This document shows positions 1 to 10,972 of a DNA stretch of 64,000 nucleotides, in pieces. Each line of letters begins with the position of its first letter. Position 1 is the stretch's first letter. This stretch comes from Argyresthia goedartella (Eukaryota; Arthropoda; Insecta; Lepidoptera; Argyresthiidae), in the NCBI GenBank assembly GCA_949825045.1, contig OX463808.1, positions 29,015,674 through 29,079,673 on the forward strand. Direction: 5' to 3'. The position numbers and the translations under genes were made by a program. The notes under the pieces were generated by a model. It made no database searches. It saw nothing but the letters and a program-made list of their open reading frames with translations, and was not told the origin of the DNA.

Positions 1-1975
1 TTGGTCAATTCTATAAAGCGATTAAAATTTCCCTAAGTCATAATAACATGATAAGGTTACAGAAAGTATAATATGCATTTTATAATTAAGTTTATTCCTT
101 TCGTTCCATTTCTTTTGCATGATTAAGTCGATCGGCAGCTAGCTATTCACGATCTGGGAAATAGTAACATAACCTAATGATGTCTCTACTATCCTATATT
201 CAAAGAGATGTAGTTTAGTGGCAACTAAGGATGTAACACCTTATTGCCAACAAAACTACACGTTAGACATCAAAGGCACGCATACAGTCGCGCAACAAAA
301 GGTGCCTCATGCAAGAGAAGGCTTTCACGGAATATGGGACGACTTTGTCGTACATTCCTTCTTTGTATGACTGTTTGTCTCTGTGAGTGTCGCTTGTTCG
401 TAATTAAAAGTAGAGGCAAGGGGGTTTCGTGGATGAATTTTTTCATGGCCCCGCACAGAACTTCCGGCTTTGTTTTCGGTTGGGAGTCTGTTTGTGGCGT
501 GAACGTGGTACTTACCTAAATAGAAACAAATGTATATCAATTAGAAGAAATTAGAAGGAAATTCTGCCTGTTCAAGGATTCAAAAAAGGATGCCAAGGGT
601 TCACATAAAAGTCGTTATTCTAAAAATCAAATTCTAACGGTTAAGTACTCGCTCAATCTCATCAGAATCACGAGAAACATTGGCAATCAAGCACAGACAA
701 AGGTCACGTGTACCGGTGTTGCTACTACGCTGAATTATTTCCTACAAGCGAGCTCATTATTACTGAAGGCGCTTTCAATAGGCGCTGCCAATGCGGAACA
801 AAGAGTAAACAGTGCAATCAGATATGATGTTGGGAAACTTCGGAGGCGTCCAAAAACACTGGTTTTGTTTGGCTACAGCACAGTTTTCTAAGCCATTTCG
901 ATTTTCGATCAGTCTGCCTTCTTTCAGTTGTTAAGGCGATACCTCGTCCGTGCAAAGGTCCCCGTTACTCCAGGCGGAAAGACCCGCAGTGTGAGAGGGA
1001 CGGAATCGGAAAAAAATGAAAAACCGTAGCGCTAAACAACAGAATAATTGTTTAAAAATAAACTACTCTATTTTGTTAAAAAGTTTTTTCAGGAGATTTT
1101 GCGAATACATAATATCTACATTTTGAACGCAGTTCCACAATGAAATTAGTTAGGATTTCAGAATTACAGGAAAAAATAATATAATTTAGAGGTGTTTTCG
1201 TAATTAAATTCTATCGAGAAAATTTCATCCAATCGCGTTTTTGTTTTGGTGAAAATCTTAATCGAATACTCAATAAACGTTTACCCAAAAATCAAACCTG
1301 TAGATGACTTCATGGTGGAGTAAATGGATTCGAAAAAAACCCCATTTTATTTTCGTAGCACCTTAAATAAAAGTAATGTCTAGTCGAAAACCCGTATTTA
1401 TCCATTACAGATCGTTTACTGTAATTGTTTGTAACTATGTATTTTGAGAGTACAGGCGTTTGAAGTCAAATAGTCTAACCTACATTGTCGCTTACAACAG
1501 CAGCGCTTTCGCGTTATCATCATAAAACATGAAAAAAGCTTTCGCAAAACAAAAGAAGGACGAGACAATACAAAACAATAATACACATATGACACACGCA
1601 CACATGGCTCCACATTTACGCACACAAAGAGTTCTCATCTCCTTCTGTTGTATTAAAGCAGGCATTGTACCCGGAATCGGACGAAAATGCTCTTCATTAC
1701 GCTGAAAGCCTGTATGCGACAATAGCTGTATACAGAGGCAAGGGAGGGGGGAGGCAAGATGCGGAGGGGGAGGTGAAAACACAAAGACGCACAGCAAAGA
1801 AGTCCACCACCCCTTCCGCCCGGAAAATTGAAATGGAAAAGTATTTGGGTCATGATTTTATTAAACGCTAATAGATTTCCACGTTGCCTGTCAATGAGGA
1901 TTATTTTTATTTCGTCGAAAAATTATTTTGGATCGTGTGTTCTAATGAATGTAAATTAACAAAATAAATGTAGCC
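1..1975. other. Intronic or upstream sequence of the Sox gene, no gene seen
   Basis: The first Sox exon in the window starts at 3616 in mid HMG box, so this stretch must be intron or lie beyond an upstream exon outside the window. It is AT-rich with short chance ORFs (for example 244-519 and 1492-1797) that have no recognisable domain, low-complexity composition and overlapping opposite-strand ORFs. A purine-rich patch lies around 1735-1785. I see no coding exon, RNA gene or clear repeat. Confidence 0.6.
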
Positions 1976-1977
1976 CA

Positions 1978-2285
1978 TTAATGTCCCCGCCGAGCGGCAC
2001 TGGCCTTTACCCGGATACGAGTAAGATTAAGCCATAATCCACCACAATGGTTCTGTGAAGGTTGATGGAGGGGTTTTACGACTACTACCACGTAGCGATA
2101 GTAGCCGGGACCTGCAGCTTAACGACACGTAAGATGTAGGTCCCGGTATAGGTATCCGAAACACTGAACGTCCGATACAGTACTTAAGACAAATTAATTA
2201 TCTAATTGGTACTTGGTCTGGATTCGAACCTGCATCTCCTGTGTGAAGCAATGAAATCCATTCGCTCCGAAGCTCTAGTATTGTC
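1978..2285 (-). mobile_element. tRNA-derived SINE, family 4, copy a
   Basis: Read on the minus strand, the head around 2215-2285 has a Pol III B-box ('ggttcgaatcc') preceded by 'caggagatgca'. The body runs down to the segment with 'cccggatacgagtaagatt' and 'taatgtccccgccgagcgg'. The same body and head recur at 12075-12345 (minus strand), and the distal part recurs at 11238-11335 (plus strand). Recurrence and the B-box support a SINE rather than a tRNA gene, since no cloverleaf can be folded. Confidence 0.7.
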
Positions 2286-3615
2286 ATGTATTCGTTTGTT
2301 TATGTTAGTTATAGTTGTAGTTAGGTTGTTTATGTTATGTGGAACATAAAACATTACACAACAGGCCTTATATAAATATTGTATACTCACCAATAAGTTA
2401 CCCAATATTTTATCATCATTCGTTTATTGTACCTAGTTACTAAGTTTGACAAATGACACGAGGTCATAAAACAATGCCTAATCAATACTTGAATATACAC
2501 GTCAAAATGAATACATGTTTATTGTTTAAATAACAAAAGGTTGGAAAACGTCTCTCAGCAGTTGGCAACACTCTGGCGTGGCCATTGTCTTCACCTATTA
2601 TTTGTTTAAGAAATATCTGTTACATGAATACTTTGTTGTCCCAGAATGTTATTGATTTAGTTCAGTTAAACAAGATTCTTTATAATAAACACGTCGTGTT
2701 AGATATACCATAAAGAACGTAGAAGCTTCACCACAAATTTAACATAAATTTAACGCATCACAGTTCTGTCAAAAGGATCATCCCTACAATGTACAGAATG
2801 CTATCATCTCCAACTCAACAAAGGGCAAAAATACGAAGTATCGACAGAATAATGAGAGAAAAACTTCTGTTGCGGAATGAAAAGCGCAAATTCGTCATTA
2901 GGCGGCGTTTTCCGCCATTGTTGTTGCACTGTCTCCCTCCTCCCTTGCGCTTAGCAGCGCTGCGCGAGCGGAACAACAGATGGTCTTTCGAGCCGAATGT
3001 TCCTTTCTCTGTAGGCGACATTGTTTCCTCTTTTGTATGCGAGGGGCTGAATCGGGATTGTCTTGTCTGTTTCATGAATGGTCGATAGCACCCCTCCACG
3101 GTGGTATCTACAATGAATACAGCCTTCGATAAATGGCTAAAGACAAAGGATTGGTCTCTTGAATCGAGCCGGCAGACAGGTTGTTGGAGTCTTCGATTAT
3201 ATCGTATCGATTGAATACCATTGTCTTTGGAATAAGGGAATAGAGCAAATTACTTTTATGTTCCATGTAATGTTGTCTATTGAACGAAGGTAATAGTGAA
3301 ATGAGGGAAATTCTGTGTAATGTTTACATTATTGTCGGCCATAACAGTTGTCCTTAGAATTATAGTATACGAGGAGTTTCTGTGCCATGAAAGGACAAGC
3401 ACTGTAAAAATGTATTATCCACTCAACTCAATTACAAGCAAGGAATACTGTAATCCTGTAATGATAGAATAGCCTCCAAAGTTCATGTTAACATGCCTTT
3501 AATGCTAACAACATCGACATGTCATTGGATAAGTATAAGTGTAGTAACGGAAATAAGTATAAGTATGGAAAAATTGCACATTTTATGTCTTCATTTTTTT
3601 ATGTATTTTTCGCAG
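2286..3615. other. Intron upstream of first visible Sox exon, no gene seen
   Basis: No coding exon is recognisable. Two overlapping opposite-strand ORFs (2789-3088 and 2815-3099) cover a locally GC-richer patch but are arginine-rich or low-complexity translations without motifs. The stretch ends in the polypyrimidine-rich run and 'cgcag' acceptor of the Sox exon. Confidence 0.55.
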
Positions 3616-3810
3616 GTGCCGAATGGAAACTGTTGACTGAGGACGAGAAGCGTCCTTTTATCGACGAAGCCAAACGTCTCCGAGCCATGCACATGAAGGA
3701 GCATCCTGACTACAAGTACCGTCCCCGGAGGAAGCCCAAGACCCTGAGAAAGGAGGGGTACCCCTACTCGATACCGTACCCCAGTGTACCGATGGACGCG
3801 CTAAGAGCAG
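3616..3810 (+). CDS. Sox21b: Sox21b exon: second half of the HMG box and linker
   Basis: This internal coding exon belongs to a SoxB-group transcription factor that binds DNA in the nucleus through an HMG box. After the acceptor 'tttttcgcag' the frame is phase 1 (the upstream exon supplies one G) and reads the C-terminal half of the HMG box: [20 protein letters not shown], then the helix-3 segment with [19 protein letters not shown], the hallmark SoxB end of the box. The following linker '[18 protein letters not shown]' resembles the Sox14/21-type linker rather than the SoxN or Dichaete linker, which is why I call Sox21b. The exon ends at a strong donor 'caggtgagt' in phase 1. The intron position inside the box (between RLG and AEW) means the first half of the box and the start codon are upstream of this window. 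Being a SoxB protein is near certain. The 21b paralogue call is recognition without alignment. Confidence 0.93.
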
Positions 3811-3839
3811 GTGAGTCACGTCACTCCGATCCAATCTAG

Positions 3840-4109
3840 ACGCCTCACAACTACACTTATTACAGCATTTTTAATTACTAGTAGCTCTGTGAGCTAAAGA
3901 CCTCGTCAAGCTTATGAATTCACCTGTTATCTAAATAGAGTATGAAAGTAACCAATCACTTTGTAAACTACAATTGGCGATCGAAAATTTAACCTATCGA
4001 CTTTTGACCAAAATTATATATCCTAGTCACTCCCACGGTCTCTACGAATCCAGCGACACCTTATTTGATAAAGGCTTATGTTTAAACGATTACCAAAAAC
4101 GCACCTATT
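3840..4109. other. Intron start, nothing recognised
   Basis: AT-rich sequence after the Sox exon donor. The ORF at 3974-4156 has no motif and runs into the inverted-repeat element beginning near 4110. Confidence 0.4.
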
Positions 4110-4432
4110 TTACTACCAATAAATTCGAAATTCGAAATGACTTCCAGAATTGGTAAATGTCCACCAAATTGTGTTTGGATAAATGCTCACCAAACTTCTT
4201 TTTATGTTTTGTGTACTTAAGTTTATGTTTTAAGTATTTTTTGTTGTTCTTACATGTTCAAACGAAGGATAAAGGGGGCTTCGCTTCGCTCACCCCCTTT
4301 ACCCTTCACCTAAGCTACCGCAGTATTTTGCCCTGATATTTTTTGCAACTTTTGGTGTTCATTTATCCATTTTGGGTAGGAAAAAAATATTTTGGTTATC
4401 ATTATATTTGTTGCCTTTAATAAAAACCGTCA
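4110..4432 (+). mobile_element. Modular hairpin-core element, arm type A, copy 1
   Basis: The element aligns by eye over its length with the reverse strand of 10117-10455. Shared blocks include 'ttactaccaataaattcgaa', 'ccaccaaattgtgtttggat', 'aagtttatgttttaagtatt', 'caacttttggtg' and 'atatttgttgcctttaata'. The centre (about 4245-4330) carries the shared core: 'cttacatgttc', a hairpin with aaaggggg/cccccttt arms around 'cttcgcttcgctca', then 'acctaagctaccgcag'. There is no coding capacity, so it is non-autonomous. Confidence 0.75.
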
Positions 4433-5260
4433 ATCCGTTTGGGAGTATTTTTTTATAAATTTTCAAGCCCCATAATCGTTACCCGTGGCTTACGACACCT
4501 GTACACTTGTCTAAACGCTCAAAAGCTCGCAACGACACAATGTGGCCACAAGATAAGCCGCCTAGTCAGTCGCTCAACCGCTCGTTCAGCAGACACCCGT
4601 AGTGACAGTGTTATTTTGCACCGAATTAGGCGATAGAATTCAGCTGCGACAACTCTCAGAGCGGTTTATTAACCTCTCAAAAACCGATTGTAGTTGGGAC
4701 GGGTCGCGATTTTGAACCTTATGCCTTAGTAATCAAATTTAAAACCTATAACGGAAAAGTGGCGTTATCTAACACCAGTGGTACTCAAGAGGTTAATACG
4801 CCCTAATCCCTCATCGTGAAGTGTCGTACAATTTACAACACATGGCTTTTATGTTCCGAGATCAGACAATGATCAGACACCCGTACCCGCCATTAAAGTG
4901 CCGTCTGAAGCCTTCCATTACGGGTTATAAACTCGCGGCAATCGGTTTGTTGCGCCTCTTGATTGTCGCAATTATATGTGAAAACAGCAGGTTTCTTACG
5001 AAGCAATCCTCTGTCCCGTTATTTCAATGTTTTTAATTAGCCAAATGACATTATTCTCTTCATACGGCAGATGGTTTGATTGTTTCATAACAGGATAGGA
5101 TGTTTATTAGCGCGGTTGTATTGGATTTTTGCTTTAACACCTAACACCGCCAGTGGCGATTCCGATTTAACTTCTGAGCCAGCAACAATCACAAATTCTG
5201 CACGGTAATTTTTTCGTCGCACTTCCGAGAATGGTTTTTGTAATGTATTTTATTTTGTTA
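4433..5260. other. Intronic, nothing recognised
   Basis: Two short ORFs (4439-4636, 4821-5036) have no motif. I see no repeat shared with the rest of the window. Confidence 0.4.
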
Positions 5261-5517
5261 GAAAAACACTTCTCGAGTTACAAAAGCATTACAGTACTAT
5301 AATTAAAGGCTTATTGAAGCGATGTCATCGTATAGAATAGGTAGGTTCGCCTATATTTGCACCGAGGTTACGCAATTGAAATGCTTCGTTTGATCTGGCA
5401 AGTGTACATGAAAATATAAGTTCACACCATGAACCATTCAAAGCGTTAATCAAACTTTTGTCGTTACAAGATATGATGTAAGGCGTAATACTCGGCTTTT
5501 AGGGTTGCGTACCTAAA

Positions 5518-5960
5518 CACCGGCCAAGTGCGAGTCGGACTCGCGCACGAAGGGTTTCGTACCAACGTACAATGGTAGGGATGGTGTTGAGTGAATAGGT
5601 TGGATTTTACATGACAAAATGTTCTTAACAAAGTTATTGGTGCGGCTATTTTCACACTGCATGTGCGTAACTAGGTGCATTCATAAGTTTGTATGTGGTA
5701 TTGAAATAATTAGGTATTGTAATTGTAAAAAAAACAGAATAAAATAAATATTTAAGGGGGCTCCCCTTAAATATTTATTTTATTCTGTTTTTTTTTGGAT
5801 TTGTTATTATAGCGTCAACATAAATACGTCATCTGTGCAATTTTCAACTGTCTATCACGGTTCATAAGATTCGGCCTGGTGACAGAGGGAGACGGACAGA
5901 CAGCGGAGTCGTAGTAATAGGGTCCCGTTTTTACCCTTTGGGTACGGAACCCTAAAAAGG
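5518..5960 (+). repeat. Lepidopteran dispersed repeat, copy a (rearranged)
   Basis: It starts 'accggccaagtgcgagtcgg', passes through 'catctgtgcaattttcaact' and ends 'gggtacggaaccctaaaaa'. The same units recur at 12692-13003, 15590-15775, 40385-40620 and 58685-59140. The motif 'ttaaatatttattttattct' occurs here in both orientations, giving the hairpin at 5727-5795. Confidence 0.8.
5727..5795. repeat. Perfect 33-bp inverted repeat, 3-nt loop
   Basis: Arms 5727-5759 and 5763-5795 are exact reverse complements (A-rich tract, 'cagaataaaataaatattt', 'aagggg') around the loop GCT. It is made of two head-to-head copies of a motif that is single in other copies of the dispersed repeat. Confidence 0.95.
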
Positions 5961-6263
5961 AAAAACCATTAGCGGCTCTCTCGTATCTCCATCCTTCCGT
6001 GTGTAATTGCGGATTTCTGGACCGACTAAGTTGAAATTTGGTACAGTTATGTATATATTTGACCCTAACATGATCGTGTTACGTAAACAAATAAATTTTG
6101 ATGTTATGGGGCACTTTTGGGGGGCAAATCAGGAAAAAAAACTGTATCGTCCGCATATCAATTATATTGCATTACAAAAATCTCTCCCCCCCTCCTGATA
6201 CGATGAAATCGCTTCAATAAGCCTTTAATTCTAGTACTGTAATGCTTGCGAGACATGTTTTTC

Positions 6264-6825
6264 TATTTATTTACATATTTATAAGTCAAGCTAGTTGCAG
6301 CTAGATATAAGGTAGTACAATAAGGTTTTTGCTGATATACAGGTAAGTACTAAGCAGATCTACGGGTATAGTTATTCTAATAATATAACGCTACCTTGCA
6401 ACTTATCGAAAAGTCTCGATGATATTTTGCGCTAATATTCGATCGATCAACAAACGACGTTAACTTGAACGCCGGTATCATAGCAGAGCAACTTGCCTAA
6501 GACTAAATTGAATCGTGTAAACGGAGCATACTTCGGTGTTTGGGTCAATCGCCCCAAAATGGTCGCACAAAAACTCGCGCACAATCACGACTTCTTGTCC
6601 CAACACCGAGCGAGAAGCTGAGTTGAAAACGTTTTTTTTTTCAAGTTAAACTATAAAGTTGAAAGCGATTTGTGTGATACAATGTTATTTATCTCCGCTA
6701 AATGGTTCTATTGGCTGCTGAAACGGGATATTTTATTAAAGGAAAATTAAGCATGAGATGCAATGGGGTTGTATTTAAACGTATGACTGTAAATCCACAT
6801 TTTGCATGGCAAACAATCTCCTTTT
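6264..6825. other. Intronic, nothing recognised
   Basis: AT-rich sequence without recognisable coding or repeat structure on my reading. Confidence 0.35.
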
Positions 6826-7024
6826 TCCTGACTGAATTACTGAATAGCGACAAATTTATGAGCGCGACTAGAAATCTCAGAACAGCAACTTGAAAGCCTT
6901 AATTCGAGTAACATAAAATACAAAAAAAGTTCGGGATTTTGTTGTTTTTACATGTTCAAACTAACACGAAGAATATATTGGCTTCGCTTTGCACGCCCTT
7001 CGCCCAGACAGACTTTATTTAGGA
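6826..7024 (+). mobile_element. Modular hairpin-core element, arm type C, left part of copy 1
   Basis: 'ctgaattactgaatagcgac', 'gcgcgactagaaat', 'cgagtaacataaaatac', 'ttgttgttt' plus 'acatgttcaaactaacacga' and 'cgcccagacagactttattt' match 16855-17095 in the same order. The matching right part ('aagcggtggctaagccattcag' onward) reappears only at about 7985, so 7025-7980 looks like a later insertion. Confidence 0.65.
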
Positions 7025-7980
7025 TAGTAATAAAAGCTCCGAGAAAAAATAAAAAGTTTCCTTAGACCAAATATTAAATCTACTGACTAAAATACTAACT
7101 TCCTGACTACTTTTGTCCGAATAAAAATAATGAAACGACCGAATAAGACACTGCAATCTGCGAAAAATAAACATGACTGTTTATTGCTATAATACTTTTC
7201 TACCAGATTAATTTACATTCTACTGACAACTATGCTTTATAATTTTTATGTTTACTTGCCTACTATGCATTCATATATTAGCTTTGATATTTGATAGACT
7301 GTGGTGCTATTTTAACTATAATTGTTATTATTTATGTATATATTTATTTATTATTTTTATAATTATATACTGAAAATACTTTTATGAGTCGTTATACCAA
7401 AACTGATAAAAAATATACTTATAATAACATCTTTTTACTTGCATTCTCCTATCATGAATTTTACTTACCGCGCGTATGCTTCGGTCGTCTGTTAGCGAGA
7501 ACAAACAGTAAATAAACAAAACTCAGTTTATTATAAAAATATATTTTAATAGGTAGTAGAAAATTTTATATCTTTGCATAATTTTGTATTTTCATAAATA
7601 TAAAATATATGTATTTTCATTACTATTGAGAGTTAAAAAGTATATTTGTAAACCAATAATAGAAATTAAAATAGTCGAAATCAAGTCGAAAAAATGTGAT
7701 TATTTTGACAAAGTGTCTATTGTCGATGACTTAGTAATTTTGTCGGAGGTTCAGTATTTTATTTGGAAGTTTAGTTTTGTTATTCGAAAATCCAATTGTT
7801 TTAGTAGAATTGTAATTTGAAGAAGCTCTTATTTGTTAAGGATCATTTAAGGTAATTTTTTTCGATATTTTTCGGTTTTTTGGCGGTAATTCATTGTAAC
7901 GCAGCTTAATTAGTATAATAATCAGACGCAGAGCGCTGGGGATTAATTTGTTTTTCGTAACCGTTATTATTAACCCTCTA
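7025..7980. other. Putative insertion inside the type C element
   Basis: This stretch is absent from the equivalent place in the copy at 16855-17220. It is very AT-rich. It contains 'tgaaacgaccgaataa' near 7132, the reverse complement of 'attcggtcgtttca' at about 8118, so internal rearrangement or a second nested copy is possible. The ORF at 7584-7820 has no motif. Confidence 0.45.
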
Positions 7981-8135
7981 TTAGCCAATAAGCGGTGGCT
8001 AAGCCATTCAGTAGTTTAGTCGCGCAAATCTGTAATTTTGTCGTGCAGATCAGTATTTATTTCGCTCATTTCAGGAAATTCCGCTGTTCGTGGTCATTCG
8101 CTCGATAGTTTTTTTATTCGGTCGTTTCAATATTC
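7981..8135 (+). mobile_element. Modular hairpin-core element, arm type C, right part of copy 1
   Basis: 'aagcggtggctaagccattc', 'ttagtcgcgcaaat', 'ttcgctcatttcaggaaatt', 'tggtcattcgct' and 'attcggtcgtttca' match 17100-17215 and the reverse strand of 28063-28195. Confidence 0.65.
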
Positions 8136-8442
8136 CCCATAGAATAGCTATGCTGATCCACATTAAGACTTCTAAGTGCCAACAAGAAGGCGAATCAAAA
8201 CTATTATCCGAATGACTTTACAACTCCATATAAAGTTGTATGGAGTTGTCAAATTAATTCCGAGAAAAGTGTTGACTCGCCTTCATAGTAGTGGCACTAA
8301 CTCTTCGGACAATAACCATGATGAGAGCATTAGCCTCTTGAGCATATTTAGACCATGCAATTCAAGATCTTTAGGTAGATTTGGAATTTAGTTGGATATG
8401 ATTTCTTCACAATCAGAATTAATATAGTTTTGAGATAATTAT

Positions 8443-8719
8443 ATGAGAGCTCCGTGGTCTAATGGGTTTCACGCTTGTTTCTCAAACAGGAGATGCAAGT
8501 TCGATTCCTGAGCATGTAGCAATGAGGTAATTAATTTATTTTAAGTACATTATACGGACGTTCTAACGGTGTTGGAAAACATTGTGAGAAAACCTTCATT
8601 ACTCTATAGCCGCGGCGATGGTCTCGCCCCCTGTCACGCAAAATTGAGTCTTGAATAACTGGCTCAAAGTGTGCCTCTGTTACCCCGTATGGGAAAAGGC
8701 GTGACGCTATGTTACGTTA
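8443..8719 (+). mobile_element. tRNA-derived SINE, family 3, with 12-bp target-site duplication
   Basis: The head 8447-8512 has a degenerate A-box ('tggtctaatggg') and B-box ('agttcgattcc'). The body contains 'gcaaaattgagtcttgaata' and ends 'gggaaaaggcgtgacgctat'. It is flanked by a perfect duplication of 'tgagataattat' at 8431-8442 and 8720-8731, which fixes both ends. The related copy at 12415-12650 is on the minus strand, and a headless copy lies at 14692-14815. Confidence 0.88.
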
Positions 8720-8890
8720 TGAGATAATTATTGAACTAGCTACAGCAGCAACAAACTCGTCAATCAAAGTAAGGAAACCTATCATATTTGCTCAATTTTC
8801 GATGTGAGTTAGTGAGCAGTGGTCGGTGTAGGAAGCAGTAATAATTCCGTGTCGACAAAGTATGCGAATTGAACTGTCAGTGACTCTTAT

Positions 8891-8942
8891 GTTCAGATAA
8901 CATAAACCTTATGTCATTCCATAAGGTTTATGTTATCTGAAC
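8891..8942. repeat. Perfect 22-bp hairpin
   Basis: Arms 8891-8912 ('gttcagataacataaacctt' and two more bases) and 8921-8942 are exact reverse complements around 8 nt. No T-run, promoter or flanking repeat explains it. Confidence 0.93.
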
Positions 8943-9447
8943 TCGAACACTCTGATATCCTGCTCGAGCCACTGGATACAAAGTTTTGGTGGAATATTAA
9001 ATCCACGTTTTGACCAGGTTTTTTAATATCAATATGTGCTATAGCAAACTCCGCGGTCGACATTAACCTGTCAGCGCACTTAACCCCCAAAAATATCAAT
9101 AACGCAACCTCACAGAAAATGGGGCGCATAGTTTAAAGCCCCTTGCACAAGGGCCGTCTTGGCTGCTTTTGACAGTTGACAGTTTTCACCGCTCTGTCGG
9201 TCGGGGCGAAAGTGACAATGGTTTTAGTTCTGGGGTGCGTCAACATTTCAAACTCTGTCGTAGGGTCGCAGTATTGACATCCGATTAATGATTGAAAAGT
9301 ATTTTTGAGGGCATCGTGGCGAACCTGGACTTTAAAAATAAAATCTGTGTTTGGTGTAATAGGTACTGTATGGATGGCGCTCCGTGGGTCCTTTAAAAAA
9401 AACACTTTTACTACACTTTTTGTACTACACATAGACTTTTTAGACAA
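8914..9447 (-). other. Two unrecognised minus-strand ORFs, possible decayed coding sequence
   Basis: ORFs at 9133-9447 (104 aa) and 8914-9129 (71 aa) follow each other in the same direction with only a stop between them and a balanced amino-acid composition (for example 'TPNTDFIFKVQVRHDALKNT' and 'AEFAIAHIDIKKPGQNVDLI'). I do not recognise any domain. They could be a degraded transposon protein or chance. They sit in the Sox intron on the opposite strand and the second ends in the 8891-8942 hairpin. No function is proposed. Confidence 0.25.
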
Positions 9448-9461
9448 AAATAAATATAATT

Positions 9462-9517
9462 AAAAGCGTCGGGCGCTCGATGTACGGAAGATATGGAAGA
9501 AAGCGCCCGACGCTTTT
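9462..9517. repeat. GC-rich perfect 16-bp hairpin
   Basis: Arms 9462-9477 'aaaagcgtcgggcgct' and 9502-9517 are exact reverse complements around 24 nt, standing out in AT-rich intron. It is possibly a very short fold-back element. Confidence 0.92.
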
Positions 9518-10116
9518 TGTTTCACAATAATAATAGTATTTTTTATTCATTATTGTTTTAAGGTTATATTAAAAATTATTTTTAACTATTTAGTTCGAAG
9601 TGCTTTAAAAGCGTGTTTTTTAGTTTTTTTAAACTATATTTATTTTTCATTTTTTAGTTCGAGTGCGCGAGCCGGAAAGTAAGTAGACTGTTTTGTCAAT
9701 CCCCCAAATACGAGAAATTAATTAATCCTGGCGATCCTAATCAGGAAAATGAGATAAACTTATGAAATTATTACATTGTCGCTGATTCTTGATAAGTGTA
9801 CAAAGTTTGAATTGAATCTGTCCGTTTAAAGTGGGTCCAAATCGAGTCCAAAGGAGTCTGTTACATACAAACAAACAAACAAACCTACAGGTGAAGCTAA
9901 TAAAAGCGTGATAATGATAATAATGAGAGTTTACAATGTATGTATCGGACAAAACTTGTGGGGTGACTGCCTTGCAGTCGGATACGAAAACAGTTTTATA
10001 TAAAATGAATAAGCTTAAGTCAGCGTTTACTGCAAACTAAGTTAGCTTATAACAGTACACATTACTACCTGAATGAAAAATTACTATATCACTAGATTAC
10101 TACACTATATTATAAG
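9518..10116. other. Intronic, nothing recognised
   Basis: AT-rich with a short (CAAA)n-like run near 9868-9882. No coding or repeat structure that I can support. Confidence 0.4.
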
Positions 10117-10455
10117 ATTCAACGTTTTGAAACTTGGTATTATATAAAGGCAACAAATATAACGACCACCAACATAATTTTTTCCTACCCGAATTCGGTA
10201 AATGCTACCCAAAATGGGTTAATGATCACCAAAAGTTGCAGAAAATATCAGAACAAAATACTGAGGTAGCTTAGTGTTAGGTTGAACATATAAGTACAAC
10301 AAAAAATACTTAAAACATAAACTTAAGTAAACAAAACATGAAAAGAAGTTTGCTGATTATTTATCCAAACACAATTTGGTGGTCGTTTACTAATTCTGGC
10401 GGTCGTTTCAAATTTAGTGGTAGTAAATTTTCGATTTTTTTGGGTGATCCTTTAA
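10117..10455 (-). mobile_element. Modular hairpin-core element, arm type A, copy 2, hairpin missing
   Basis: The reverse strand matches 4110-4432 block for block. At the core it reads 'cctaacactaagctacc', so the hairpin between 'cctaacac' and 'taagctacc' present in other copies (for example 51920-51985) is gone, while the sequence on both sides is kept. Confidence 0.75.
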
Positions 10456-10972
10456 ACACAATCCTTCTATGAAACACTCGCGCCCACTTTATGCATCTGA
10501 TGCTTAGCCTTTTGGGAAAAACTGTATCTTTTAGTAAATACCAGGCGAGTGGAAATCAACAAAATTATTGGACCTGTTTTCTTCTTCATCTGCTTTAATT
10601 AAGTAATTTTAAGATTTCCCTCGCGAATTTGCCCAAATGGTCCGACAAATACACCACTGCGGTTGTCAACACGCGGTGGGCGGGGAGCCACGTGTGCAAT
10701 GACCCTTAAGTTAGGGTTGTCGCTGACGACGCTTTTAGCTTAATTGCGGCTTTAAGTTTATTTTGAAAATTTATAACAGGCAAAGTAATTAGAGTTTTAG
10801 AGGCTTGGGAGTAATATATTTTTTATTTCAAACAAATTGTAGCAATACTAGCTTGACTGATATAAACCATATTAAACACCATTGTTGTTGACTGAACCAA
10901 CCTGTCTCTTTAAAATTAAAACATTAAATAACACGCATGCACACTGGAGGCTACTATCGCTACGCTACGCTA

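Larger units (their letters stand above)
5261..6263. mobile_element. About 1 kb element with long terminal inverted repeats
   Basis: The left end 5261-5333 and right end 6199-6263 are inverted copies sharing 'gcattacagtact', 'attaaaggcttattgaagcg' and the 'atcgtat' block with few mismatches. The interior carries the common lepidopteran dispersed repeat (5518-5960) and a perfect hairpin (5727-5795). No transposase is visible. It may be a non-autonomous DNA element that acquired a dispersed repeat, or a dispersed repeat flanked by an inverted duplication. Confidence 0.7.

Noticed and set aside
2789..3099. Two overlapping ORFs just upstream of the first Sox exon, considered as an upstream exon
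   Set aside because: Neither encodes the N-terminal half of an HMG box, and frame and splice signals do not connect to 3616.
3519..3615. Upstream extension of the ORF containing the Sox exon
   Set aside because: It translates to intron-like '[18 protein letters not shown]' and a Phe-rich run, which is the polypyrimidine tract before the acceptor.
7584..7820. 78-aa Lys/Ile/Phe-rich ORF
   Set aside because: Composition is that expected from AT-rich DNA, with no motif, and it lies in a probable insertion within a MITE.
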